Positions 19,028-26,778 of a stretch of DNA of 46,322 nt are shown here, one piece after another (position 1 is the stretch's first letter; each line of letters starts with the position of its first letter). The notes under the pieces are model-generated. The model saw only the letters and a program-made list of their open reading frames with translations. It searched no databases and was not told the origin of the DNA. The DNA is from Melioribacteraceae bacterium (GTDB taxonomy: Bacteria > Bacteroidota > Ignavibacteria > Ignavibacteriales > Melioribacteraceae): the NCBI GenBank assembly GCA_028282005.1, contig JANQIV010000153.1, positions 1 to 46,322 on the forward strand, read 5' to 3'. A program made the position numbers and the translations under genes.

Positions 19028-19239
19028 CGGGCAACCTGAATTTAATCAATTACTAAAAGTAGCAGTTTACCCTTTTTTACCTCCTTTAATTTTGAAGTGT
19101 CATTATATGATATTGTCAGTAATAATTCAATGAATAAATAAATACATTTAGCAAGAAACTTTAATAAATATGCTAATTCTATTAAATTGTATTATACTAA
19201 AATTTATATTTCAAATTTCTTTAATAATCTATATTTTGA

Positions 19240-19674
19240 AGAAGTGCATTAATTGATTTAGAAATTTCTGATATTGATTCCGAAAGAATGGATGTGAATA
19301 TTAAAGGTGCTAAAGGTAAAAAGGACCGGATTTCTCTTTTATCAGAAAACACACTAAATTTATTACGCGAATATTATAAAAGTTATAGACCCAAGGTTTA
19401 CCTTTTTGAAGGTATAAAAGGTTGCAAATATTCTCCAACAAGTATAGCAAATATTTTAAAACGAGCAGCACAAAAATCAGGTATTACAAAAAATGTTACG
19501 CCGCATATGCTACGTCATAGTTTTGCAACTCACTTGCTTGAACAGGGAACAGATTTAAGGTATATCCAGGAATTATTGGGTCATAATAGTTCAAAAACAA
19601 CTGAGATTTATACTCATGTATCTAAAAAAGCACTTGATAAAATTAAAAATCCACTTGTTGAATTTTTTGAATAA
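19240..19674 (+). pseudogene. Tyrosine recombinase (XerA/integron-integrase-like), 5'-decayed remnant
   Basis: Only the catalytic half of a tyrosine recombinase remains. From 19240 the frame reads RSALIDLEISDIDSERM, which matches the segment right after the first catalytic Arg of XerD/IntI-type enzymes (GLRVSELIxL), with about one residue lost and a TGA just ahead (19237). The rest is intact: KGKKDR, HMLRH, GHNS and the active-site Tyr in YTHVSKKAL, ending in KNPLVEFFE. The longest ATG-started frame is 19288-19674 (128 aa). The N-terminal SAM-like domain is missing, so it cannot be active. The tail resembles Bacteroidota recombinases linked to integron-like cassettes, and a cassette lies directly downstream. 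Confidence 0.75.
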
Positions 19675-19707
19675 ATGTAGTTTGATTGTATTAAGATTAT
19701 ATAAACA

Positions 19708-19769
19708 ATTGTTCTTATGCACTCAGTAGGGAATAATAAGAACAATAAATATACACTAAACGTTAGCAC
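19708..19769 (+). other. Recombination-site-like element (attI/attC-like) at the left edge of the cassette
   Basis: An 11-bp inverted repeat (ATTGTTCTTAT at 19708-19718, ATAAGAACAAT at 19736-19746) is followed by AAACGTTAGCAC, where GTTAGCAC (19762-19769) resembles an integron core site (G^TTRRRY). The ten bases GTTAGCACTT (19762-19771) recur exactly inverted as AAGTGCTAAC at 20342-20351, across the cassette gene. It may be an attI-like site of the decayed integrase, or the end of an earlier attC whose left arm is lost. Confidence 0.5.
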
Positions 19770-19784
19770 TTATTTGAGAAAAAA

Positions 19785-20360
19785 ATGAAACGATTAATAA
19801 AATTCATAGAAAAGAATATTTCAGGCAAAAAGGTTTTAGGATTTTTTATCTTGACCAATCTTGTTTACACCTTTATGCTGACTGTTACAATTCCCAAAAC
19901 AATGGAATTCTCTAACGGAATGAAATTATTGGATATGATGCCCACAGGATATGATTTGAATTATGTAAGTAAATTATTGACTTCGCTTGGAGAAAATGGA
20001 CGATTGACATATCTAACTAACCAAATACCTGTTGATATGATTTACCCACTGCTATTCGGACTTTCTTACTGTCTACTTTTGGGATATTTCTTGAAAAAAT
20101 TGAACAAATTAAATTCCCCATATATTTATCTTTGCGTAATACCGATAATTGCCGGAATTGCAGATTATTTGGAAAATATCGGAATTATCACAATGCTTAA
20201 AAACTATCCCGAATTGAAAGAGACTGCAGTTTATACAACTAATATATTTTCAGTTATAAAAAGCATTTCAACAAGTATATTTTTTATTGCATTAGTAGTA
20301 ATCTTAATAACACTTGGAATTAAAGTATTAAACAGAAAAACAAGTGCTAACACCGTATAA
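19785..20360 (+). CDS. Cassette-borne 4-TM membrane protein
   Basis: A 191-aa protein of unknown function with four hydrophobic helices: about 17-37, 85-105, 113-140 and 160-180. The third contains GIADYLENIGI, a conserved-looking acidic motif inside the membrane region. The gene begins only 23 bp after the left core site and its reading frame runs into the right-hand attC-like site, ending SANTV-stop inside it (GCTAAC-ACC-GTA-TAA). Both features are typical of integron cassette genes, which often lack their own promoter. There is no strong ribosome site (GAG only). Function cannot be guessed; many such cassette genes are toxin, immunity or adaptive functions, but nothing here shows that. Confidence 0.75.
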   Translation: MKRLIKFIEKNISGKKVLGFFILTNLVYTFMLTVTIPKTMEFSNGMKLLDMMPTGYDLNYVSKLLTSLGENGRLTYLTNQIPVDMIYPLLFGLSYCLLLGYFLKKLNKLNSPYIYLCVIPIIAGIADYLENIGIITMLKNYPELKETAVYTTNIFSVIKSISTSIFFIALVVILITLGIKVLNRKTSANTV

Positions 20361-20476
20361 AATTAATTGCTTGTATTAGCCAATTTACGAAAGTCCGCGA
20401 GGACTTTCTATCTGTGATTTATTTGCTAAATCAGGTGCTTAAACACGCAACTAATCTTATACAATCACGTTATGCA
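20343..20476 (+). repeat. attC-like recombination site
   Basis: About 132 bp of imperfect palindrome. Outer boxes: GTGCTAAC (20344-20351) facing GTTATGC (20469-20475). Inner boxes: GTATAA (20355-20360) facing TTATAC (20457-20462). The arms 20355-20374 and 20443-20462 match in 17 of 20 positions as inverted repeats. A central hairpin (GAAAGTCC/GGACTTTC, 20389-20408, loop GCGA) lies near the middle. Size and layout fit an attC site folded as single strand. The outer boxes fit the RYYYAAC/GTTRRRY consensus only loosely. Confidence 0.6.
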
Positions 20477-20490
20477 TTAAGAGAATCAAC

Positions 20491-20583
20491 ATGAAAAGTC
20501 AGATAGAACAGTATATTTCAACGGACAAACAGAAGTTTGAAGACATAGAAAATAGAATAAACCGTGCTATACAATGGTTATAA
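20491..20583 (+). CDS. Short ORF (30 aa), possible remnant of a second cassette gene
   Basis: MKSQIEQYISTDKQKF... (30 aa, charged, helical) begins 16 bp after the attC-like core site, just where a following cassette gene would start, and ends in RAIQWL. It is short and probably the 5' stub of a truncated cassette gene. No other features support it. Confidence 0.3.
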   Translation: MKSQIEQYISTDKQKFEDIENRINRAIQWL

Positions 20584-20619
20584 AGCGTAAGCCTTATCAA
20601 TCAGACTATCCCTACGCTT
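20583..20619. other. Inverted repeat past the aminotransferase gene
   Basis: AAGCGTA (20583-20589) and TACGCTT (20613-20619) could form a 7-bp stem with a 23-base loop. On the minus strand TATAACC follows, so it is a poor terminator for the aminotransferase; it could also belong to the cassette debris. Confidence 0.25.
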
Positions 20620-20640
20620 CATAGCCAAACCGATATAAAT

Positions 20641-21849
20641 TTATTCAAATTCGTTTACATACTTTTCATAAAATGACGCAATATTTTTATATGCTTTTTC
20701 AAGTATTTCATCTTGCGGTAAGAATACTATTCTGAAATGTTTTGTTCCCGGTACTTGCCCGAAACCCGTCCCCGGTACAACAACAACGCCTGTTTCTTTT
20801 ATCAACTCTTTTACAAAATGTTCGTCATTATTTTTTATTTCTAATTTAGGAAACGCATAAAATGATCCTTCCGGTTTCACACAGCTAATTCCGTCAATCG
20901 CGTTTAGCATTTCATATGTCATATCTCTTCTTCTATGAAGTTTTACCATTGCTTCTTCAAGATTTGATTGATCTTCTTCAAGTGAAGGCTGGATACCGTA
21001 TTGTTCAGGATGGTTCGCACATAATCTTGAACGTAAGATTTTGTTAATTGCTTCAATATAGTCAGAAAGCATTGCTTTATCACCGCTGATAATTCCCCAT
21101 CCGATTCTAAATCCGGGAACCATATAATTTTTCGACAACCCGCCGAAAGTTATAACAGGAGCGTTTTTGTTAATAGATGCAATTGAAATGTGTTTTTTAC
21201 CATCGAATAAAAGTTTATCATAAATTTCATCAGAAAAAATCACTAACTCGTTTTCCATTGCGAAATCAACAATCTCTTTTAGTGTATCATAACTACAGTT
21301 TGACCCGGTTGGATTATTAGGATTGATCAATATAATCGCTTTTGTTTTTTCATTTACTTTACTTTTAATATCATCAATATTCGGCTGCCAGCCATTGCTT
21401 TCATCAAGGTAATATGGATTTTCCATCATTTGCAACTTACTTGCTATCGCAGTATAAAGAGGGTAGCCAGGACTCGGGGTTAATACATTTTCCCCATCGT
21501 TAACCAAAGCTGTTAAACAAATATCGATTGCTTCACTGGCACCTGTGGTTACAAATACATCGTGAACATTTTGAATACCTTTTTTTTCAGCTTCTCTTTC
21601 GATCGCTTCAACAGCACTTTTAATTCCGGACGATGGCGAATAACCGTTATTGTTTTCAAGCATTGCTTTGTATGTGGCTTCTACTAAATGTCTTGGCGGT
21701 TCAAAATCATACTGATTTGGATCACCGATATTTAAATACAACATTTCTTTTCCGGTCTTCGCAACTTCATTTGCTAACACAACAATATCTCTTACAGCAT
21801 ATGTGATATTCTCTGTTCTAACTGCAGGATTAACTTTGAATGTTTTCAT
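20641..21849 (-). CDS. Class I pyridoxal-phosphate aminotransferase, AlaA-like
   Basis: A 402-aa fold-type I aminotransferase. It shows NIGDPNQYDF near the start, NPNNPTG, SDEIYDKL and the PLP lysine in GGLSKNYMVPGFRIGW, plus the C-terminal Arg in FRIVFLP. The SKNY-x-VPGFRIGW form and the length match the glutamate-pyruvate (alanine) aminotransferases AlaA/AlaT better than aspartate aminotransferases; the exact amino donor remains inferred. The ATG at 21849 has GGAGAT upstream. It lies 85 bp behind the double-receiver protein gene, in a minus-strand run with glutamate dehydrogenase, which makes its co-substrate. Confidence 0.85.
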   Translation of the reverse strand: MKTFKVNPAVRTENITYAVRDIVVLANEVAKTGKEMLYLNIGDPNQYDFEPPRHLVEATYKAMLENNNGYSPSSGIKSAVEAIEREAEKKGIQNVHDVFVTTGASEAIDICLTALVNDGENVLTPSPGYPLYTAIASKLQMMENPYYLDESNGWQPNIDDIKSKVNEKTKAIILINPNNPTGSNCSYDTLKEIVDFAMENELVIFSDEIYDKLLFDGKKHISIASINKNAPVITFGGLSKNYMVPGFRIGWGIISGDKAMLSDYIEAINKILRSRLCANHPEQYGIQPSLEEDQSNLEEAMVKLHRRRDMTYEMLNAIDGISCVKPEGSFYAFPKLEIKNNDEHFVKELIKETGVVVVPGTGFGQVPGTKHFRIVFLPQDEILEKAYKNIASFYEKYVNEFE

Positions 21850-21934
21850 ATTTATCTCCAGTATTCAGTTTTATTACGTATTGAAATCTATATTTTTTAA
21901 AAGATTTTTTCATCTTAATATTTTTACAAAATTT

Positions 21935-24928
21935 CTAATCTATGCCAGGTTTTAGAATTATTCCAACATTTTTCTGGCCATCTATTTTAACTGTTATAGG
22001 CTTATCAAAAGTAATGTGTCTGGTATAGTCCCTCATTTCAACATTAGCTTGCTCTTCAAGCCAATCCCAATCAATAAACCCTTGTTCCAAATGATTATTT
22101 ACCGTGAAATAACCAACTTTGAAAGAAGTAAGATTTTGGAAGAAGTGAGAACCCTGTGACGGCGCAACATTAAAATCTTTAAAGTTGGATTCAACTATAG
22201 CATTTGCTCCAGAGATCTGTTCCCATGTTACAGGAATTCCAAGCCACGGATCAAGTGTACCCCAACGCCCAACTCCAATTAATATGTATCTTTTATTCTG
22301 GTTAATTAACAAGGAATTTAATTCACCAATTTCTCTTGCTACCTCTCTTGTTCTCGATCTGTCAAATTGGTTTATATCTACATAAACTATGTCATGAATA
22401 TTTTGTATTCTGCCATTACCTAAAACGTTTTCACTTTTACAAATTAATTCCGGTTCTTCGTGAGAACTAATATTTAATTCTTCCCTTTCATCGTTTACAA
22501 CAAGAGGCCTCATTTGGAGAATTCCGAATTCTCTTTTCTTCCCCTGTTCCGGTGATAGATTTGCGGCAAATTCTATTTCAACAGGTGAGCCCATACCCCA
22601 AGCACCCATTTCAAGAAGAAGTTCTAAAATTTCGGGCAATGGAAAAACTCTGTATTTTAATATTGGAGCTAATGTAAAAAGTCTGCTACCGTTACGAGAT
22701 GTTCCATCATAAATAGCATTATTCTCTCCGGAATAAGTCGAGGCAACAAGTGGTAGAGTACTGTCGTTTTCGGCAGAACTCACAAAATATTTTTTCACAA
22801 AAATATCATCTGTGATAAGTAAATTATCGTTGCTTTCTTCTAAATCAAGAGCAAAAAATTCTTGCTGGCTGTAGTTCAGTACATCTTCTATAGTCGCGTA
22901 CTGCAATAAGTGATGGGGAAACTTAGGACAGAAACGAACTGTTGATCCACCCTCTACAATTGTTTTGCCTAATCCAAATGCACACGAAACAATTCCATCA
23001 GAAGATTTCAATGGAGGCGCTGGATAAAAATTATAAGATTTACCTACTCCGGAAAACTCTGGGTAAAATCTATTTTTATGGCGGTTGCCGACAACCTTTT
23101 GTATTATTACCGCCATTTTTTCTTCTTCTAACCTGTACGAAGTTACTTGAATGTAATCTTTAGTTTTTTGGAAAAATGTTGATGCGTAAACTAGTTTAAT
23201 TGTGTTTAATAATTGTATTAACCTTATTTCAACATCCGGATGAGAATTCGGCAGCATGTATGTTTCATAAACACCGGCAAACGGCTGGCCCTGTGAATCT
23301 TCAAGCAAACTAGATGAACGAACCGCTAAAGGATCTTTTACAATACACAAATATTCTCTCAATTGCTCCACTAGTTCAGGTGCAAAACTCTGAGCGCGTA
23401 AAAATCGGCTAATCAATTCTTTATCATCATTACAGTGAAGAGCAAACTGCTCTAAATTATTTTCAGCTAAAAATCTGTCAAAATAATCGGTAGCTACTGT
23501 GACAGAGGCCGGCACAAAAATCTCAACATCTTCAAATTGATTTCTGATATCAAAATTACTTAATAGATTATTTATAAACCCGAGTCCTCTTGCTTTGCCA
23601 CCAATTGATCCACTGCCAATGCGGGCAAAGGAAGTTTTCTTTTCAAAGGATTCCCTGTTAAAATCAAGTATAATTCCAAGCTGACGCGAGCTGCGGAAAT
23701 CGCGAACTGAGTCGATTAAAAATTCTCTCAAATCACCTATTGAACTGTAATCCGTTACTTTCCGCGGGCGTAGCTGCTGTGCAAGCCAAAACTCAGTACG
23801 GGCTTTTAACCAATTAGAGAAATGGTTTCTCTCTCCATGATATTTTATACTTTCATCTGGGACAGATTGCAGAGCTTTCTGCATCTCTTTAAGGTTTTTT
23901 GCTCTCCCTACTTCATCACCTTCTGATGTTCTAAAAACGAAATCACCAAAGCTAAAATTATCAACCATGAATTTTTGCACTTCATAAAGTAGAGTTGGAG
24001 AGTCTTTAAGTGCAAACGCACATTCTATATCATGAGCTCTTTGTTCATTCTCAGGTGTTTTAGACTGTAATAAAATCGGTAAGTCCGGATTTTGAGATTT
24101 AATCTCTTTAGCTAGTTTTATACCCGCATCACTGTCTTTTTTACCTTCTTTATAAAAATCTACATCGGAAATTATACCAAGCATATAGTCTTTGTATTTT
24201 TCATAATATTCCATTGCTTCCTCGTAAGAAGAGGCAAGTAGAATTTTTGGACGCGCACGCATCCTTAAAAATTTATGTGAAAGGTTAATCCCCTCTGAAA
24301 TTAAACTTTGTGACTGATTTAATACTTGTGTATAAACATGCGGTAAATAGGAAGAATAAAAACGGATGCTGTCTTCGACAACTATTATAACTTGAACACC
24401 AACATTATGAGTATCGTATTCAACATTATTTTTATCCTCAAGGTATTTAATAATTCCTAATATAATTCTGTAATCACCCTGCCAAATAAAAATTTTATCG
24501 AAAATGTCTGACTCTGGATGCTTTATTAAATCAAGCATTTCTCGGTTATTATAACCAAGCAAAACAATAGGAATATCTACACCGGCTTTTCTGACTTTTT
24601 TAGCAAAATCAACCGTGTTCATATCTTCTATGTGCTGAGTAGTAAGGATCAAATCGAATCTTTCATCTTGCTCAGCTAATTCGATTGCTTCAGCACCTGA
24701 TGAAACCTGAATTAACTCTGGCGAATGACTTAAGTTTAATTGCTGATACTCTTTTCTGATAAGTTCGTAAAGCCTGTTGTCTTCCTCAAAAATGTATGAA
24801 TCATATAAACTTGATACCAGAATTATATCGCGAATTCTGTAGCGCATCAAGTTGTGGAAATCCTGGAATTTTTTGTATTTACTTCCCTTAATTAAATCAG
24901 TACTAAATTTATATTTTTTGTTTTGCAT
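21935..24928 (-). CDS. Double receiver domain fused to a PEP-synthase/PPDK-like nucleotide-binding domain
   Basis: A 997-aa soluble protein. Residues 34-160 form a receiver-like domain lacking the phospho-acceptor (FDLILTTQ); 178-325 form a second one with a likely intact site (VVEDS at 184-188, D255/D257 in ISDVDF, K290 in LQSK). From about 430 comes a PPDK_N/PEP-synthase ATP-grasp-like domain: SIGGKARGLGF (441-451) and VRSSSLLEDSQGQPFAG (about 545-562), and ILQMRPL near 815. The phospho-histidine swivel and PEP-binding barrel of true pyruvate phosphotransferases are missing. It therefore probably phosphorylates or binds something else under receiver control. Homologues seem widespread in Bacteroidota, but I know no function. 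It follows gdhA after a terminator. Confidence 0.8.
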   Translation of the reverse strand: MQNKKYKFSTDLIKGSKYKKFQDFHNLMRYRIRDIILVSSLYDSYIFEEDNRLYELIRKEYQQLNLSHSPELIQVSSGAEAIELAEQDERFDLILTTQHIEDMNTVDFAKKVRKAGVDIPIVLLGYNNREMLDLIKHPESDIFDKIFIWQGDYRIILGIIKYLEDKNNVEYDTHNVGVQVIIVVEDSIRFYSSYLPHVYTQVLNQSQSLISEGINLSHKFLRMRARPKILLASSYEEAMEYYEKYKDYMLGIISDVDFYKEGKKDSDAGIKLAKEIKSQNPDLPILLQSKTPENEQRAHDIECAFALKDSPTLLYEVQKFMVDNFSFGDFVFRTSEGDEVGRAKNLKEMQKALQSVPDESIKYHGERNHFSNWLKARTEFWLAQQLRPRKVTDYSSIGDLREFLIDSVRDFRSSRQLGIILDFNRESFEKKTSFARIGSGSIGGKARGLGFINNLLSNFDIRNQFEDVEIFVPASVTVATDYFDRFLAENNLEQFALHCNDDKELISRFLRAQSFAPELVEQLREYLCIVKDPLAVRSSSLLEDSQGQPFAGVYETYMLPNSHPDVEIRLIQLLNTIKLVYASTFFQKTKDYIQVTSYRLEEEKMAVIIQKVVGNRHKNRFYPEFSGVGKSYNFYPAPPLKSSDGIVSCAFGLGKTIVEGGSTVRFCPKFPHHLLQYATIEDVLNYSQQEFFALDLEESNDNLLITDDIFVKKYFVSSAENDSTLPLVASTYSGENNAIYDGTSRNGSRLFTLAPILKYRVFPLPEILELLLEMGAWGMGSPVEIEFAANLSPEQGKKREFGILQMRPLVVNDEREELNISSHEEPELICKSENVLGNGRIQNIHDIVYVDINQFDRSRTREVAREIGELNSLLINQNKRYILIGVGRWGTLDPWLGIPVTWEQISGANAIVESNFKDFNVAPSQGSHFFQNLTSFKVGYFTVNNHLEQGFIDWDWLEEQANVEMRDYTRHITFDKPITVKIDGQKNVGIILKPGID

Positions 24929-24988
24929 AGTTCCCGGCAGTATTTGATTAGCGCGATAATATAGAGAATTTTATGAGTATTTCTAAAC

Positions 24989-25016
24989 AAAAAAGGGCTG
25001 CCGTTGGCAACCCTTT
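24989..25016 (-). terminator. Terminator of gdhA
   Basis: Stem AAAGGG-TGCC/GGCA-CCCTTT (24992-25002, 25006-25016) with one C/A mismatch and loop GTT. Six T residues follow on the minus strand. It lies 22 bp past the gdhA stop. Confidence 0.85.
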
Positions 25017-25037
25017 AATAATCTATGGAAGTACAAA

Positions 25038-26399
25038 TTATACAATACCTAGATCTAACATCGCGTCAGCAACTTTTACGAAACCGCCAATGTTTGCACC
25101 ATTAACGTAGTTACCCGGTGTACCATATTTTTCAGCAGTAGTAACACATGTTTCGTGGATGCTTTTCATGATCATTGCTAATCTGTTATCAACTTCTTCT
25201 CTTGTCCAGCTATATCTCATGCTATTTTGAGCCATTTCAAGACCTGAAACTGCGACACCACCAGCGTTAGCAGCTTTACCAGGACCATATAATGTTTTGT
25301 TTTCGATAAAGATATTAACTGCATCTAAATCAGATGGCATATTAGCACCTTCAGAAATAACATAAACGCCGTTGTTAACTAAGTTTTGAGCGTCTTTACC
25401 GTTAATTTCATTTTGTGTAGCTGATGGGAAAGCACAGTCAGCTTTGTGGTTCCATAATGGATTATGGTCAGCATTACGATCTAAAGCTGTATAAACTGCA
25501 TTAGGGTATTTTTCAGCGTATTCTTTAATTCTTCCTCTTCTAACGTTTTTAAGATCCATAACGTAAGCTAATTTTTCTCTGTCGATACCTTCTTCATCAT
25601 AGATATAGCCTTGAGAGTCAGATAAAGTAACTACTTTACCGCCTAAGTCAAGAACTTTTTCAGTTGTGAATTGAGCAACGTTACCTGAACCGGAAACTAA
25701 ACAAACTTTTCCTTCCAATGTTTCGTTTCTTGTTGTTAACATTTCTTTTGCAAAGTATACAGCACCGTAGCCAGTAGCTTCAGGTCTAATTAAAGAACCG
25801 CCCCAGTTTCTGCCTTTACCTGTTAAAACGCCTGTGAATTCGTTTTTGATTTTTTTGTATTGACCGAACATGAAACCTATTTCTCTACCACCAACACCGA
25901 TATCGCCAGCAGGAACGTCTGTGTTAGGACCTATGTGACGTTGTAATTCAGTCATAAAGCTTTGACAGAATCTCATAACTTCAGCATCACTTTTACCTTT
26001 AGGATCGAAGTCTGAACCACCTTTACCACCGCCCATAGGAAGTGTAGTTAATGAATTTTTGAAAACTTGTTCAAAAGCTAAGAATTTTAAGATACCTAAG
26101 TTTACAGATGGGTGGAATCTTAAACCGCCTTTGTAAGGCCCAATAGCGCTATTCATTTCAATTCTGAAACCACGGTTAATTTGAACTTCACCTTGGTCAT
26201 CTACCCAAGGAACTCTAAACATTATTACTCTTTCAGGTTCTATAATTCTTTCTAATACTTTTGCTGATCTGTATTCAGGGTGTTTTTCTAATACTAATAC
26301 TAAAGAGTCAGCAACCTCTTGAACCGCTTGGTGAAATTCTGGTTCTGCAGGATTTTTTGCTTTTACATCGACCATCAGATTTTTTACGTATTCTGACAT
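25038..26399 (-). CDS. gdhA: Glutamate dehydrogenase (hexameric, NADP-type)
   Basis: A 453-aa glutamate dehydrogenase (2-oxoglutarate + ammonia + NAD(P)H to glutamate). Substrate and catalytic segments are GPYKGGLRFHPSVN (87-100) and PMGGGKGG with catalytic K126; the nucleotide fold has GSGNVA (237-242), followed by a Ser in the sequence LSDSQGY, which suits NADP over NAD. Length is that of the 450-residue hexameric type. The gene stands alone between a strong terminator and a 380-bp upstream gap, so it has its own promoter. It supplies glutamate for the arg operon in this window. Confidence 0.97.
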   Translation of the reverse strand: MSEYVKNLMVDVKAKNPAEPEFHQAVQEVADSLVLVLEKHPEYRSAKVLERIIEPERVIMFRVPWVDDQGEVQINRGFRIEMNSAIGPYKGGLRFHPSVNLGILKFLAFEQVFKNSLTTLPMGGGKGGSDFDPKGKSDAEVMRFCQSFMTELQRHIGPNTDVPAGDIGVGGREIGFMFGQYKKIKNEFTGVLTGKGRNWGGSLIRPEATGYGAVYFAKEMLTTRNETLEGKVCLVSGSGNVAQFTTEKVLDLGGKVVTLSDSQGYIYDEEGIDREKLAYVMDLKNVRRGRIKEYAEKYPNAVYTALDRNADHNPLWNHKADCAFPSATQNEINGKDAQNLVNNGVYVISEGANMPSDLDAVNIFIENKTLYGPGKAANAGGVAVSGLEMAQNSMRYSWTREEVDNRLAMIMKSIHETCVTTAEKYGTPGNYVNGANIGGFVKVADAMLDLGIV

Positions 26400-26720
26400 A
26401 ACTACTCCACAATTTAATTTAATGATTTGTTGGTTAGTTTTAAGAAAAAGGCTGCCTTGTATTCGAGCACTTTTATATCTATTGTTTTATATAAATGGAC
26501 GTGACTATTGATAGCAGCGTTTTGGCTTAATGCAAAATTTATATTGAGATCAAATTGTACTTTCTTATTTATCAAATATTCGTTCACGGCTTCTACATCG
26601 TATACTAAAAAAAGATGTTATAATATTATTTTTGTATTATCAAATTAAATGGACTAAAAATATTACGCAAGTAAAAAAGGATTTTTTTTTGAATTTTTTT
26701 TAGGACATTGTAGTATTTAT
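26400..26720. other. Upstream region of gdhA
   Basis: About 320 bp without an ORF. It should hold the gdhA promoter; I see AT-rich DNA but no clear -7/-33 pair, operator or riboswitch. The terminator at its left end belongs to the T9SS protein gene. Confidence 0.4.
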
Positions 26721-26749
26721 AAAAAAAGCGACTCAATCAAGCCGCTTTT
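26721..26749 (-). terminator. Terminator closing the second regulator/surface-protein module
   Basis: Stem AAAAGCG/CGCTTTT (26724-26730, 26743-26749) extended by a G-T pair inside; seven T residues follow on the minus strand. It begins 30 bp past the stop of the last T9SS protein gene. Confidence 0.85.
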
Positions 26750-26778
26750 AATGACAATCTATCAAAATTTTAATGAAT

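Noticed and set aside
19762-20351. Insertion-sequence-like unit bounded by the 10-bp inverted repeats
   Set aside because: There is no transposase, no target-site duplication, and the right repeat is part of a longer attC-like palindrome, so a cassette explains it better.
20583-20619. Terminator for the aminotransferase gene
   Set aside because: Long loop and no T-run; kept only as an inverted repeat.
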